The notes under the pieces: generated by a model | What the model was told of the DNA's origin: nothing | Seen by the model: the letters and a program-made list of their open reading frames with translations, nothing else | Database searches by the model: none | Program-made: the position numbers and the translations under genes | Origin: Agathobaculum desmolans ATCC 43058 | GTDB taxonomy: Bacteria; Bacillota; Clostridia; Oscillospirales; Butyricicoccaceae | Direction of reading: 5' to 3' | Length of the DNA stretch: 64,000 nucleotides | Assembly (NCBI RefSeq): GCF_000701665.1 | Contig: NZ_JNJN01000009.1 | Location: forward strand, 1 to 64,000 | Shown here: piece after piece, positions 8,292-17,501 of the stretch | How positions within the stretch are numbered: the stretch's first letter is position 1 | How the letters are laid out: every line of letters begins with the position of its first letter

Positions 8292-8303
8292 GCATCCTGC
8301 CGC

Positions 8304-8759
8304 CTACTTATCCTTCAGCAGCGTATTCAATTCTTCCATAAAGGTGTTGATATCCTTGAACTGGCGATACACCGATGCAAAACGCACATAGGCAACTTCA
8401 TCCACACGGCGGAGCTGCTCCATAACCAGCTCACCGATCACCTTGCTGGACACCTCGTTTTCCAGTGTGCCGAACACCTTCTGCTCTACATTGCCCACGA
8501 TCTGTTCCATCTGGATCAACGAAACCGGACGTTTTTCACACGCCTTCATCAGGCCGCCCAGCAGCTTCTGCCGGTCGTAGGCCTGCCGGGTCCCATCCCG
8601 CTTGACCAGCATCAGCGGCATCCGCTCAACCGTTTCATAGGTGGTGAACCGCTTGAGACACTTCAGACATTCCCGCCGCCGCCGGATACTCGTTCCCTCA
8701 TCTGTCGGCCGGGAATCAACGACCTTGCTGTCATCATAGCCGCAAAACGGACATCTCAT
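8304..8759 (-). CDS. nrdR: Transcriptional repressor NrdR
   Basis: This 151-residue protein represses ribonucleotide reductase genes according to the bound ATP/dATP. The N-terminal zinc ribbon is [15 protein letters not shown], with the second pair in [13 protein letters not shown], and an ATP-cone domain follows from about residue 48 ([16 protein letters not shown]). The C-terminal region [16 protein letters not shown] is typical. Length is normal. No nrd genes lie in the window. The start ATG at 8759 opens directly with the zinc ribbon. The gene ends 13 nt from the right hairpin of repeat copy A. Confidence 0.97.
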   Translation of the reverse strand: MRCPFCGYDDSKVVDSRPTDEGTSIRRRRECLKCLKRFTTYETVERMPLMLVKRDGTRQAYDRQKLLGGLMKACEKRPVSLIQMEQIVGNVEQKVFGTLENEVSSKVIGELVMEQLRRVDEVAYVRFASVYRQFKDINTFMEELNTLLKDK

Positions 8760-8849
8760 CGGGCTTCCCCTCGCATTTCCTGCAAAATCACATCACCGGA
8801 GCCTGCGGCCGGCGCTGTCTGGATAGCAACGATCCTTCTATCTGGATTT

Positions 8850-8879
8850 AGTATACCATCCCTTGTGCTGTCAAGTCAA
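8850..8879 (-). promoter_or_regulatory. Promoter of nrdR
   Basis: Minus strand TTGACT (8874-8879), 18-nt spacer, TATACT (8850-8855). The leader to the nrdR start is about 85 nt and shows no obvious structure. Confidence 0.7.
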
Positions 8880-8906
8880 CCGGGATACTATAAAATAAAT
8901 ATCCCC

Positions 8907-9698
8907 TCACACCGCTGCATAACGCGATAGCAGGCGCACACTATGCGCCAGTTCCTCCGTCCCGCCGAAATTGGCGCGGTATACCTCGATCAGCGTGTGC
9001 CCGTGATAGCCCGCCGCGCGCAGGGCGGCATAAAAATCCGCATAATCCATGCTGCCCGCACCGGGCAGCAAGCAGCTCTGCCCCTCTGCAAAATCGTTGA
9101 TATGCACGTTTACGATCCGATCGCCCACTGCCGCAACAAATTCGCGCCAATCCCGCCCCGCACGGTGCGCCTGCTTGATATCCAGCGTATAGCGCAGTGC
9201 GGGTACTGCCCGGTACAGTGCACGCAGATAATCCGGATCGCGCGAGCGGCACCACGCCACATTCTCCTGCGCCAATGTGACCCCGCAGGCGGCAGCCAAG
9301 CCGCACAGCCGATGATAAATCTCGCATTTGCGCTTCCAGCGGTCCGGCGTATCTGTCTGCCCCATGTCGCGCTCGCCATGAAAGGTCAGATAACGCGCCC
9401 CCAGCGCTGCGGCACATTCCAAATAGCGCTGATACTGCATCAGCCCATCCTCCGTGCGCCGCCGGTACTCGGAAAACAGCAGCAGCCCTTCCATGAGCGA
9501 GGTATAGGGATGCACCGACACCACATCCAGCCCCAATGCCCGCGCCTGCTCCCCGAGCGGCTCATAAAACCGCGGAGAGAACTCACTTTCCGTATTGAAA
9601 AAAATCTCGATCGCGTGCACGCCCAGTCCGGCCAGCACCGGCAGGATCTCCTCCACAGGCCGGGGATAAAAGCACGCGGTTGATATGCCGATCCGCAT
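8907..9698 (-). CDS. Sugar phosphate isomerase/epimerase (xylose isomerase-like TIM barrel)
   Basis: This 263-residue protein has the AP-endonuclease-2/xylose-isomerase-like barrel. It opens MRIGISTACFYPRPVEEILPVLAGLGVHAIEIF, and carries metal-ligand candidates in SVHPYTS, YLTFHGERD, LAQENVAW, TLDIKQAHRAG, VNVHINDF and LIEVYR. The order Glu, Asp, His, Glu fits the metal centre of the family. The substrate cannot be told; relatives act on inosose, hydroxypyruvate or keto-sugars. The start was set at 9698 because AAAGGAG stands 8 nt ahead; the longer frame from 9731 would read through the secDF terminator. It is a single gene between nrdR and secDF. Confidence 0.8.
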   Translation of the reverse strand: MRIGISTACFYPRPVEEILPVLAGLGVHAIEIFFNTESEFSPRFYEPLGEQARALGLDVVSVHPYTSLMEGLLLFSEYRRRTEDGLMQYQRYLECAAALGARYLTFHGERDMGQTDTPDRWKRKCEIYHRLCGLAAACGVTLAQENVAWCRSRDPDYLRALYRAVPALRYTLDIKQAHRAGRDWREFVAAVGDRIVNVHINDFAEGQSCLLPGAGSMDYADFYAALRAAGYHGHTLIEVYRANFGGTEELAHSVRLLSRYAAV

Positions 9699-9719
9699 TC
9701 CGCACACTCCTTTGCAAAA

Positions 9720-9744
9720 CGGGGATACCATTCCGGTATCCCCG
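9720..9744 (-). terminator. Terminator of secDF
   Basis: Perfect 10-bp arms CGGGGATACC/GGTATCCCCG around ATTCC, followed on the minus strand by GTTTTGC. It lies 44 nt after the secDF stop and just ahead of the isomerase RBS. Confidence 0.75.
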
Positions 9745-9787
9745 CTTGTGTTATTTATTTCCGATCGGGTGGAAAACCATCCCGCGG

Positions 9788-12148
9788 TCAGATCCGCTTT
9801 TTGCGGAACTTACGGCGGAAGAACGCCCACAGGCCGGAGGAAAGGAACACAGACGACCATGCACCCGCCACGATGCCGACGATCAGCGGCAGCGTAAACT
9901 GCTTGAGCGAAGGCACGCCCAGAATAAAGATCATACCCACGGTAAACAGCGTGGTCAGCGAGGTGTTGATCGTGCGTCCCATGGTCTGCCAGATGCTGCG
10001 CTCGGCAACCTCTTCAAAGGTCTCCTTGCGCGCGGTGTGCAGGTTTTCACGCACACGGTCGAACACGATGATCGACGCATTGATCGAATAACCGAAGATG
10101 GTCAGCGCCGCTGCAATAAAGTTGGTATCCAGCGGAATCTGCAGCAGCACATATACCGTCAGCATCACGAGCAAATCGTGCATCAGGCAGACAACCGCTG
10201 CCAAGCCGCTGGTCAGCTCAAAGCGGATGGTAATATACAGCAGCATCAGCACGATCGCCACCGCTGCGCACAGCACCGCGGCGCGCTGCAGGTCGCTGCC
10301 CACCGATGCGGAAACGTCCTCGTTGCCGTACAGATCCTGATCGGTCAGGCTGTACTTGGCGTTCATCGCTTCGATCATCTTGGCACGGGTCTCCGAATCG
10401 ATGCTCGTCGAGCGGATGAGCACCTGCTCGTTGCCGTCACCCGAAGAGGTAACAGAGGATGCCGTTACACCGGTTGTCTCCTCAAACAGGTCGGCCACCT
10501 CAGTCTGGATCTCCTGCGTTACGGTCTGATGCATATTGAACTCCATCTCCGTGCCGCCGGCAAAATCAATGCTCAGGTTGAACAGGTTTTTGCCGAAGGG
10601 CAGCAGGATCAGGGCAACCAGACCGGTCAGCACCACCAGCGTGGAGATGCCGCCGAAAATCTTGAACTTTTTCAGCACGGCAAAGCGCGGACGCAGCGCA
10701 TGGTCGTTCAAACCATAGGCCTTGGGGCTGCGCACACGGAAATCCACCATACGGTTGAGCAGGAAGTGGGTCACGGTCAGCGCGGTGAACATCGAAATGA
10801 TAACGCCGATACCCAGCGTGGTCGCAAAGCCCACGATCGTGCCCGTGCCAAGGAAGAACAGCACTGCTGCGGCGATCAGCGTAGTCACGTTGGAGTCGAG
10901 AATCGCGGTAAAGGCGCGCTTAAAGCCGGAATCGATCGCACTCTTGACCGTTTTGCCCGCGCGCAGCTCTTCCTTGATACGCTCAAAAATAACCACGTTG
11001 GCATCCACCGCCATACCGATCGACAGGATAATACCTGCGATGCCCGGCAGGGACAGGTTGACACGTACCAGACTGAACACCAGCATCTCGATCACGATAT
11101 AGAAACCGAGCGCCATGCAGGCTACCAGACCCGGTACGCGGTAAACGATCAGCATAAACAGGCAAACCAGCAGAATACCGATCGCGCCCGCGATCAGCGA
11201 GGTGCGCATTGCGTCCGCACCCAACTGCGGGCCGACCGAGCGCAGCTCGACCTGCTTGAGGTTAAAGGGCAGCTGTCCTGCATCGATCAGACCGGCGAGC
11301 TGCTGCGCACTTGCCTGATCAAAGCTGCCGGTGATCACACAGGTTTCGCTGTCGATCCGCTCGGATACGTTGGGCGCAGAAATGATCTGTCCGTCCATCA
11401 CGATCAGGATCTGATTATATCCATCCGTACGCGCCGAAACCGCCGCCGTTGCATCGGCAAACTTGGTGCGGCCTTCGCTCGTAAACTTAAGCTGCACGTA
11501 GTGCTGCTGCATCGAGGTTTCCGAAGTCTGGCCGTACTCCGCGCTCGCACCGTCCACATCCGTACCGGTCAGCAGGGCAAACTTAGCCGCATCCACCGTC
11601 GGATCGGCCTGATACGCCTCCGCATACGCGGTATAGCCGTCCATATCCATAAACAGCAGCTGCGCGGTCGAGCCAAGCGTCTGCACCGCTTCTTCCGGAT
11701 TGGTGATCTGCGGGATCTCCACCGAAATGCGGTTATCACCGGCCAGCGCAACCGTTGCCTCGGTAAAGCCCTGGCTGGTCAGACGCTGACGGATCATGGC
11801 CTGTGCGGTCTGCATATCACCCGGCAGATCGGCAAGGTTATACCCCTCCGGGGTCTGCGCCTCGTATACAATGCGCGAACCGCCTACCAGATCCAGCCCC
11901 AGACGAATGCCGTTTTCAGTATCCATCACACTGGGGATGATCGCCTTCAAACCGGCGGGCTGCTCGGCGGTTTCACCCTCGGTCTTTTCCCCGTCCGTCT
12001 GCGTGGTTTCACCGGCGGTATCCGATGCCGCCGCATCCCGGAACGGCATGCTCCAGCCGCCCGGCACATACAATCCCGTTACCGCAGTCACGCCGAGAAA
12101 AACGATCACAAGCATGACAGCGATAAAGGAAATAACACTCTTCTTCAA
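9788..12148 (-). CDS. secDF: Fused protein translocase subunit SecDF
   Basis: This 786-residue protein fuses SecD and SecF, proton-driven helpers that pull exported proteins through SecYEG. The SecD half has the first transmembrane helix at about 4-26 and an extracytoplasmic P1 region. Its membrane block contains GIILSIGMAVDANVVIFERIKEE at about residue 370-392. The SecF half starts near 490 with the IDFAGGTEMEF signature and ends with SINASIIVFDRVRENL and a second membrane block. Twelve helices are expected. Separate secD and secF genes are usual in enterobacteria; the fusion is common in Firmicutes. The C-terminus is basic (FFRRKFRKKRI). It has its own promoter and terminator. Confidence 0.95.
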   Translation of the reverse strand: MKKSVISFIAVMLVIVFLGVTAVTGLYVPGGWSMPFRDAAASDTAGETTQTDGEKTEGETAEQPAGLKAIIPSVMDTENGIRLGLDLVGGSRIVYEAQTPEGYNLADLPGDMQTAQAMIRQRLTSQGFTEATVALAGDNRISVEIPQITNPEEAVQTLGSTAQLLFMDMDGYTAYAEAYQADPTVDAAKFALLTGTDVDGASAEYGQTSETSMQQHYVQLKFTSEGRTKFADATAAVSARTDGYNQILIVMDGQIISAPNVSERIDSETCVITGSFDQASAQQLAGLIDAGQLPFNLKQVELRSVGPQLGADAMRTSLIAGAIGILLVCLFMLIVYRVPGLVACMALGFYIVIEMLVFSLVRVNLSLPGIAGIILSIGMAVDANVVIFERIKEELRAGKTVKSAIDSGFKRAFTAILDSNVTTLIAAAVLFFLGTGTIVGFATTLGIGVIISMFTALTVTHFLLNRMVDFRVRSPKAYGLNDHALRPRFAVLKKFKIFGGISTLVVLTGLVALILLPFGKNLFNLSIDFAGGTEMEFNMHQTVTQEIQTEVADLFEETTGVTASSVTSSGDGNEQVLIRSTSIDSETRAKMIEAMNAKYSLTDQDLYGNEDVSASVGSDLQRAAVLCAAVAIVLMLLYITIRFELTSGLAAVVCLMHDLLVMLTVYVLLQIPLDTNFIAAALTIFGYSINASIIVFDRVRENLHTARKETFEEVAERSIWQTMGRTINTSLTTLFTVGMIFILGVPSLKQFTLPLIVGIVAGAWSSVFLSSGLWAFFRRKFRKKRI

Positions 12149-12186
12149 TGTCAGGTGCCTCCTTCATATTTGTACATAACTAAAAT

Positions 12187-12215
12187 AGTATACCGCGAAG
12201 CCCGAAAAAAGTCAA
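12187..12215 (-). promoter_or_regulatory. Promoter of secDF
   Basis: Minus strand TTGACT (12210-12215), 17-nt spacer, TATACT (12187-12192), about 35 nt ahead of the start codon. Confidence 0.85.
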
Positions 12216-12314
12216 TATCCGCAGCCCGGCAGCGCAGGACCAATCCGCCTCCAAACCTTGCACAAGGCGGTCATATCCATAAAAATCTGTCGGTTTTGGG
12301 CGATCCGCAGCGGA

Positions 12315-13745
12315 TTACAGGGAGATCTCCACCTGCATCCCCGCCGCATCCAGATAAGGCGTGATCGCCGGACGGACGCATTCGCGCAGGAACTCGTCCA
12401 CCTGTGAGGGACAGCGGCCAATATAGGCCTTGGGATCAAGATGCTCCACGATCTGTTCGCGCGTCATGCCGAACAGCGGGTCGGCGGCGATCCGGTCAAT
12501 CAGGTCATTGTCCAGACCATCCTCCTTCACACGCTTGCCTGCCGCCATGGAATGCTCACGGATGCGCTCGTGCAGCTCCTGCCGGTCACCGCCGCGCTTG
12601 ACCGCGTCCATCATAATGTTCTCGGTCGCCATAAAGGGCAGTTCGTTCATCACATGCGCTGCGATCACCTTGGGGTATACCACCAGACCGGACACCACAT
12701 TGATCATAATGTTCAGGATCGCATCCACCGCAAGGAATGCCTCGGGCACGGAAATACGCTTGTTGGCAGAATCGTCCAGCGTGCGCTCAAACCACTGCGT
12801 AGCCGAAGTGAAGGCAGGGTTTAGGCTGTCGCAGATGACGTAACGCGCCAGCGCGCAGATCCGCTCGGAGCGCATCGGATTGCGCTTGTAGGGCATCGCA
12901 GACGAACCGATCTGGTGCTTTTCAAACGGCTCCTCCACCTCTTTCAAATGCTGCAGCAGGCGCAGGTCGGTTGCAAACTTGGAGGCCGACTGTGCAATGC
13001 CGGACAGGGTCGCCAGTGTCTGCGCGTCGATCTTGCGCGAGTAGGTCTGTCCGGATACCGGCACAACGCCCGCAAAGCCGAAATCCGCCGCAATACGCGC
13101 TTCCAGCTCCTTTACCTTGCCCTCATCGCCGTCAAACAGCTCCATAAAGGAAGCCTGCGTGCCCGTTGTGCCCTTGCTGCCCAGCATACGCAGGCTGTCG
13201 ATACGGAACTCGACCTCGCTTAAATCCATCAGCAGCTCGTTCATCCACAGCGTCGCACGCTTGCCGACCGTCGTCAGCTGCGCGGGCTGGAAATGGGTAA
13301 AGCCGAGCGTCGGCTGCGCCTTGTGCGCCTCTGCAAACTGTGCGAGCTGATCGAGCACCGCCGCCAGCTTTTTGCGCACCAGCAGCAGACCCTCCCGGAT
13401 CTGGATAATATCGGTGTTGTCACCTACATACGCACTCGTTGCACCCAAATGGATGATGCCGGCTGCCTTGGGCGCCGCCTTGCCGAAGGTATAAACGTGC
13501 GCCATCACATCATGGCGTACGTCCTTCTCGCGGGCGCGGGCGACCCCATAATCAATATCCGTGATATGCTCCTGCATTTCGTCCACCTGCTCCTGCGTGA
13601 TGGGCAGGCCGAGCGCCATTTCCGCCTTGGCCAGCGATACCCACAGGCGGCGCCAGGTCGAAAACTTCATATCCGGCGAGAAGGTATACAGCATCTCCTT
13701 CGAGGCGTAACGCGAAGCAAGCGGGCTTTCGTACACATTGTTCAT
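12315..13745 (-). CDS. purB: Adenylosuccinate lyase
   Basis: This 476-residue member of the fumarase/aspartase superfamily cleaves SAICAR and adenylosuccinate in purine synthesis. The superfamily signature GSSAMPYKRNPMRSE is at about 277-291, with HLGATSAYVGDNTDI and GFTHFQPAQLTTVGKRA ahead of it. These supply the catalytic His and the Ser of the mobile loop. The form is the longer one found in Clostridia and eukaryotes (about 475 residues). The start was set at 13745 (MNNVYESPLASRY) because AAGGATAACGGAC precedes it; the 15 extra codons of the open frame have no RBS. No other pur genes are adjacent. Confidence 0.95.
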   Translation of the reverse strand: MNNVYESPLASRYASKEMLYTFSPDMKFSTWRRLWVSLAKAEMALGLPITQEQVDEMQEHITDIDYGVARAREKDVRHDVMAHVYTFGKAAPKAAGIIHLGATSAYVGDNTDIIQIREGLLLVRKKLAAVLDQLAQFAEAHKAQPTLGFTHFQPAQLTTVGKRATLWMNELLMDLSEVEFRIDSLRMLGSKGTTGTQASFMELFDGDEGKVKELEARIAADFGFAGVVPVSGQTYSRKIDAQTLATLSGIAQSASKFATDLRLLQHLKEVEEPFEKHQIGSSAMPYKRNPMRSERICALARYVICDSLNPAFTSATQWFERTLDDSANKRISVPEAFLAVDAILNIMINVVSGLVVYPKVIAAHVMNELPFMATENIMMDAVKRGGDRQELHERIREHSMAAGKRVKEDGLDNDLIDRIAADPLFGMTREQIVEHLDPKAYIGRCPSQVDEFLRECVRPAITPYLDAAGMQVEISL

Positions 13746-13819
13746 GTCCGTTATCCTTTCCGTTCTATCATCATTTTCGGCTGAAAACACACCATTACAG
13801 CCCTGAACAGTCTTATTTT

Positions 13820-13848
13820 AGTTTAACACCCTACCCCCTGTATTTCAA
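13820..13848 (-). promoter_or_regulatory. Promoter of purB
   Basis: Minus strand TTGAAA (13843-13848), 17-nt spacer, TAAACT (13820-13825). The leader of about 70 nt shows no purine-riboswitch core. Confidence 0.7.
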
Positions 13849-14587
13849 GCAAAACCCATGGATTCTGCACACATCTGTCGTAATAAACAAAGATTTTGTT
13901 CCGGCACACCGCTGTTTTGGCGGGCGAAGCGCGGTATAGACTTCCGCCTTGCGAAATTTACACTTTCCCTTACAGGCGGAGAGAGATACTCTTTATGGAA
14001 AGCGCACGCTCCCCAGTACATGGGGGATTTCGCCGCCTGCGGGCGGCGGGATGCGTGCGCCTGCGCGGCGCGGGCGGGCAAGAGGAGGGGGAACCCCATG
14101 GTTCCCCCTCCTCTTGTCAATCTCCTCCCCTTCCTTCAGGACGCGCTACGCGCGTAAAGGCAGGTATCACAAAACAGCTTCCACCCATTTGCCCAACAGG
14201 ACAAAGCCTGCCTCTGCTCACCCCAGGGGGAATAGATGCATCAGCCAAAGAAAATCTTCTCCCCCCAACCACTACACGAACCGGCCTCCCGCAACGCTCC
14301 CGTATTTTTCGCAGCGGTTCCGGTCAAGGGAGATTTGCGGCAGCAAATCGTGCGCCGCCCGAGGAAAAAAGGGGGTGATTCACAAGAGGGGGAAGCTCCC
14401 CCCCTCTTGTGCGCCTGCCGCGCGTGCGGCATTGTTCCCGCCCGCCACAGCGGGTGACCTCCCCGTGCACCGGAAAAAGGGTGCTTTCCGCCAAGAGAAA
14501 AAACATCTGTGGGCAGCGAAATCCCCCTGTTGTTTTCAAACGGCCAAGCCACCTGCACGCAAAATATGCATCCGCCAGAAGCAAACA
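13849..14587. repeat. Gene-free stretch with large palindromes and an inverted repeat
   Basis: About 740 bp without a credible gene between the purB promoter and the aminotransferase terminator. It holds two strong hairpins. One at 14079-14116 has perfect 17-bp arms (CAAGAGGAGGGGGAACC) and a 4-nt loop; one at 14381-14411 has 12-bp arms (CACAAGAGGGGG). A sequence GGGGGATTTCGC near 14025-14036 recurs inverted near 14516-14527 (GCGAAATCCCCC), so the two halves look like related modules facing each other. Open frames across it are low-complexity (Arg/Pro-rich) and have no RBS. It is probably a decayed or non-autonomous repeat region. Confidence 0.55.
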
Positions 14588-14615
14588 AAAAGGAAGGACT
14601 CCCGTCCTTCCTTTT
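14588..14615 (-). terminator. Terminator of the aminotransferase gene
   Basis: Arms AAGGAAGGAC/GTCCTTCCTT with loop TCCC and, on the minus strand, a CTTTTTGTTT tract. It begins 4 nt after the stop codon. Confidence 0.85.
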
Positions 14616-14618
14616 CTT

Positions 14619-15818
14619 TTATGCATTTTTGATAAAAGCTTCCAACCGGTCAAGTCCCTTATCGATCTCGGCCAGCGAGGTAGCATAGCTCCACCGGACA
14701 AAGCCGGGCGCAGCAAACGCCGTGCACGGCACGGTTGCCACCAGCCCCTTTTCAAGGAAGAGCTGCGCAAAATCCTCCGCACTTTGGATTGTCTTTCCAT
14801 ACATCGATTTGCCGAGGAACTTTTTCATGTTCATCATCACATAAAACGCACCCTGCGGCTTGATGCAGGAAACCCCTTCGATCCGGTTCATCCGCTCCAC
14901 CAGATGATCGCGCCGCTCCTCGAACGCCCGCTTCATCACCTGCATATCCTCCTGCGGGCCGCGCAGCGCCACGATTGCCGCGTGCTGCGACACCGTGGAC
15001 GGCGCCGATGTTGAATGGCTCAAGTAATTGCTCATCACCTTGGCAAGCTGCGGATTGGACGCGCTGTATCCGATACGCCAGCCGGTCATCGCATAGCTTT
15101 TGGAAACGCCGTTGACGATGATCGTACGCTCCTTCACATCCTCACCCAGCGAGGCAAAGGATACAAATCCGATATCATCATACACCAAATTGCAGTAGAT
15201 CTCATCCGCAATCACATAAATATTGTGGCGGCAGCATACCTCCGCAATCGCCTCCAGCTCTTCCCGGGTGTAAACCATGCCGGTCGGATTGCAGGGAGAG
15301 TTGAGCATGAACACCTTGGTTTTTTCCGTAATGGCAGCATCCAGCTGCGCCGCAGTGATCTTAAAATCCTGCTCCTCGCCTGCTGCCACGATCACCGGTA
15401 CCGCGCCTGCCTGCTGCACCATTTCCGAATAGCTCACCCAGTACGGTGCAGCGATCACGACCTCATCCCCCGGATCGCACAGCGTCATCAGCGCCACATA
15501 AACCGAGTGCTTCGCACCCGAGGCCACCACGATCTGTGTCGGCTCGTATTCCAAACCGAAGTCCGTCCGCAGCCGGTAGCAGGCCGCTTCCCGCAGCTGC
15601 ATCAGGCCGGCTGCAGGCGTATACTTGGTGTAGTTATTCTCGATCGCTTCGATGCCCGCCTGCTTAATATGCTCCGGTGTGGGGAAATCCGGCTCGCCCG
15701 CGCCAAAGCCGACCACATCCTGCCCTTCGGCTTTCATCTGCTTGAACAGCGAGTCGATCGCCAGCGTCGTAGACGCCTGCACCCCCGCTGCAATTTTGGA
15801 AATCGGTTTCAATGCCAC
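14619..15818 (-). CDS. aspC: Pyridoxal-phosphate aminotransferase, aspartate aminotransferase type
   Basis: This 399-residue class I/II (fold type I) aminotransferase has the PLP lysine in NGVSKSYAMTGWRIGY at about 234-249. Asn in NSPCNPTGMVYT, Asp/Tyr in VIADEIYCNLVYDD and the C-terminal Arg in GFVRWSYATS (substrate carboxylate) are also present. The pattern is that of the aspartate aminotransferase Ib group of Firmicutes, moving amino groups between aspartate and 2-oxoglutarate. Aromatic or prephenate activity cannot be excluded. The start codon is GTG at 15818, behind AAAGGGAG; this is the only start that keeps the N-terminal ISKIAAGVQAS. It is a single-gene unit with promoter and terminator. 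Confidence 0.85.
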   Translation of the reverse strand: MALKPISKIAAGVQASTTLAIDSLFKQMKAEGQDVVGFGAGEPDFPTPEHIKQAGIEAIENNYTKYTPAAGLMQLREAACYRLRTDFGLEYEPTQIVVASGAKHSVYVALMTLCDPGDEVVIAAPYWVSYSEMVQQAGAVPVIVAAGEEQDFKITAAQLDAAITEKTKVFMLNSPCNPTGMVYTREELEAIAEVCCRHNIYVIADEIYCNLVYDDIGFVSFASLGEDVKERTIIVNGVSKSYAMTGWRIGYSASNPQLAKVMSNYLSHSTSAPSTVSQHAAIVALRGPQEDMQVMKRAFEERRDHLVERMNRIEGVSCIKPQGAFYVMMNMKKFLGKSMYGKTIQSAEDFAQLFLEKGLVATVPCTAFAAPGFVRWSYATSLAEIDKGLDRLEAFIKNA

Positions 15819-15851
15819 TGCTCAGCACTCCCTTTTGTTCTCTATGATGTT

Positions 15852-15880
15852 ATTATATGCTTTCCGATCGCTTTTTGCAA
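15852..15880 (-). promoter_or_regulatory. Promoter of the aminotransferase gene
   Basis: Minus strand TTGCAA (15875-15880), 17-nt spacer, TATAAT (15852-15857). Confidence 0.8.
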
Positions 15881-15920
15881 GTCCGCGCTTGTAAAACTGC
15901 AAAATATATCAAATAAAAAT

Positions 15921-15947
15921 AACACCGGAATCCATGATTCCGGTGTT
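15921..15947 (-). terminator. Terminator after thiN, end of the 18-kb gene block
   Basis: Perfect 12-bp arms AACACCGGAATC/GATTCCGGTGTT with a CAT loop, followed on the minus strand by TTATTTTTATTTG. It closes the long minus-strand run that starts at 33674. Confidence 0.9.
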
Positions 15948-15953
15948 GATTTT

Positions 15954-16616
15954 TCACAAAGAACGGTTTTCGTCCCGCGAAAATATCACAAGCGCACGTC
16001 CGCTGCCGATCGTTACGGTAAATTCTGCTCCCGGCGCTGCCTCGTTCGAAATTGTGATCATCCCCACCCGGGTTACAGATGCATCCCGCAGCGGATACTT
16101 TGCATTTTCGATTGACACGCCGGTCAATACCGCATCCAGCGGCACGAGCGAAAAATACGTGTATTCCGGCGGCATGATGAATTTTTGGCATCCGCCCTCA
16201 TGCAAAACAATGCAGTTCTGCCGGTCGAGCACAGTCAGGCAGCCGCCCATTGCCGCTGCTTCCTCCAGCAGGGAAAGATTGGCCAGCATATGGTCGATGC
16301 GTCCGCCGGTCGCACAGACCAGCGTAGCCTCCGCACAGCCGCGGCGGAACACCTCGCGCAGACAGCTCTGCGTATCCGTATCATCCTTTTCCGGCTGCAG
16401 ACGGACAACCTCGGTTCCCTCGGTTTCGGGCATGGAATCGCAGTCGGATATCATAAAATCCGGGTGCAGGCCCAGCACACGCGCGTGACGCAGGCCGCCG
16501 TCCGCACAGGCGATCAACGCATCCGGATGCCGCGCCAGAAACGCACGGATATAGCCGTATTCGGTTTCCGGCGCCGCAGCAAAAATCAGCGCGTGCCGCC
16601 CTTGGAAAGCTCCCAT
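15954..16616 (-). CDS. thiN: Thiamine pyrophosphokinase
   Basis: This 220-residue enzyme moves pyrophosphate from ATP to thiamine, giving the cofactor ThDP. Family motifs are ACADGGLRHA, the metal-binding stretch (here SDCDSM where most members have GDFDS), LQPEKDDTDTQ and CATGGRIDHMLANLSLL. A small beta domain forms the C-terminus. The Ser/Cys substitutions in the second motif keep both acidic residues, so activity is likely. It overlaps the end of rsgA by 31 nt and is the last gene of the block, as in Bacillus, where rpe lies between rsgA and thiN; no rpe is present here. Confidence 0.92.
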   Translation of the reverse strand: MGAFQGRHALIFAAAPETEYGYIRAFLARHPDALIACADGGLRHARVLGLHPDFMISDCDSMPETEGTEVVRLQPEKDDTDTQSCLREVFRRGCAEATLVCATGGRIDHMLANLSLLEEAAAMGGCLTVLDRQNCIVLHEGGCQKFIMPPEYTYFSLVPLDAVLTGVSIENAKYPLRDASVTRVGMITISNEAAPGAEFTVTIGSGRALVIFSRDENRSL

Positions 16617-17485
16617 TCCTTCAGATCCTTTACACTTTCATACAGTTTCACATAGCTGTCGTGCCGGCTGGGCGCAATCTCGCCCGCCTCGACCGCTGCG
16701 CGCACCGCACAGCCCTTTTCCTTTACATGTGCGCAGCCGGTAAAGCGGCACTGCCCCAGATAGGGCGCAAACTCCGGGAACGCGTATTGCAGATCCTCTG
16801 CCAGCACCAGATCCATCTGCTCGGTTTCAAACGAGGAAAAACCCGGCGTATCCGCGATATAGCCGCCGTTGCCGATCGGATGCAGCTCCACGTGACGCGT
16901 GGTATGCTTACCGCGCCCGATGCGGTCGGAGATCGCGCCGACCTCGGCGCTGAACTGCGGATCGATGCGGTTGAGCACGCTCGACTTGCCCACACCTGAA
17001 TTGCCGGCAAACGCCGCCACCCGGCCGCGCAGCCGCTCCCGCAGCGCATCAATGCCTTCGCCTGTCCGTGCGCTGACGCGCAGCGCATCGATTCCGCTGC
17101 GGCAATAGGTATCAAACAGCTCGTCACCGGGATCGCTGTCGGTCTTGTTGATCACGACCAGTGCGCCGATCCCCTTGTGCACAGCGATTGCCGTCACCTT
17201 ATCGATCAAAAACGGGTCGGTCACCGGCGGCGCCGCCGAAGCCACCGCCACCAGCAGATCCAGATTGGCTACTGCCGGGCGCACCAGACTGTTTTTGCGC
17301 GGCGCAATATCCAGCAGGTAGCCGGTACCGTCCTCGGGCTGGATCTCCAGCGTAACGCGGTCGCCCACAATGGGCTTGCCTACGGTTTTGCGAAACCGGC
17401 CGCGCGCCTTACATTCGATCAAGCCATCTGCCGTATCCACATAATAAAATCCGCCGATCCCTTTGAGAATGATCCCTTCGGTCAA
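16586..17485 (-). CDS. rsgA: Small ribosomal subunit biogenesis GTPase RsgA
   Basis: This GTPase of about 299 residues helps late 30S maturation. An OB-fold domain (about 1-65) is followed by a circularly permuted GTPase. The motifs therefore run NKTD, then SARTGEG, the P-loop GNSGVGKSS and DTPGF, the order special to this family. The C-terminal zinc knuckle is CRFTGCAHVKEKGC. I chose the TTG at 17485, which has AGGGGCG ahead and starts just after the prkC stop. The ATG at 17539 would overlap prkC by 38 nt and add an arginine-rich tail without homologues. It lies directly downstream of the kinase gene, as in other Firmicutes. Confidence 0.9.
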   Translation of the reverse strand: MTEGIILKGIGGFYYVDTADGLIECKARGRFRKTVGKPIVGDRVTLEIQPEDGTGYLLDIAPRKNSLVRPAVANLDLLVAVASAAPPVTDPFLIDKVTAIAVHKGIGALVVINKTDSDPGDELFDTYCRSGIDALRVSARTGEGIDALRERLRGRVAAFAGNSGVGKSSVLNRIDPQFSAEVGAISDRIGRGKHTTRHVELHPIGNGGYIADTPGFSSFETEQMDLVLAEDLQYAFPEFAPYLGQCRFTGCAHVKEKGCAVRAAVEAGEIAPSRHDSYVKLYESVKDLKEWELSKGGTR

Positions 17486-17501
17486 ATGATCGCCCCTTCT
17501 G

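Noticed and set aside
9680-12364. 894-codon plus-strand open frame opposite secDF
   Set aside because: It is antisense to a clear secDF gene, lacks an RBS and homology, and follows from GC-rich codon use. The same applies to 45634-48102, 4253-5938 and 25403-26938.
13949-14632. 227-codon plus-strand open frame in the purB-aminotransferase gap
   Set aside because: Low-complexity Arg/Pro/Lys sequence across hairpins and a terminator, no RBS, no recognisable domain.
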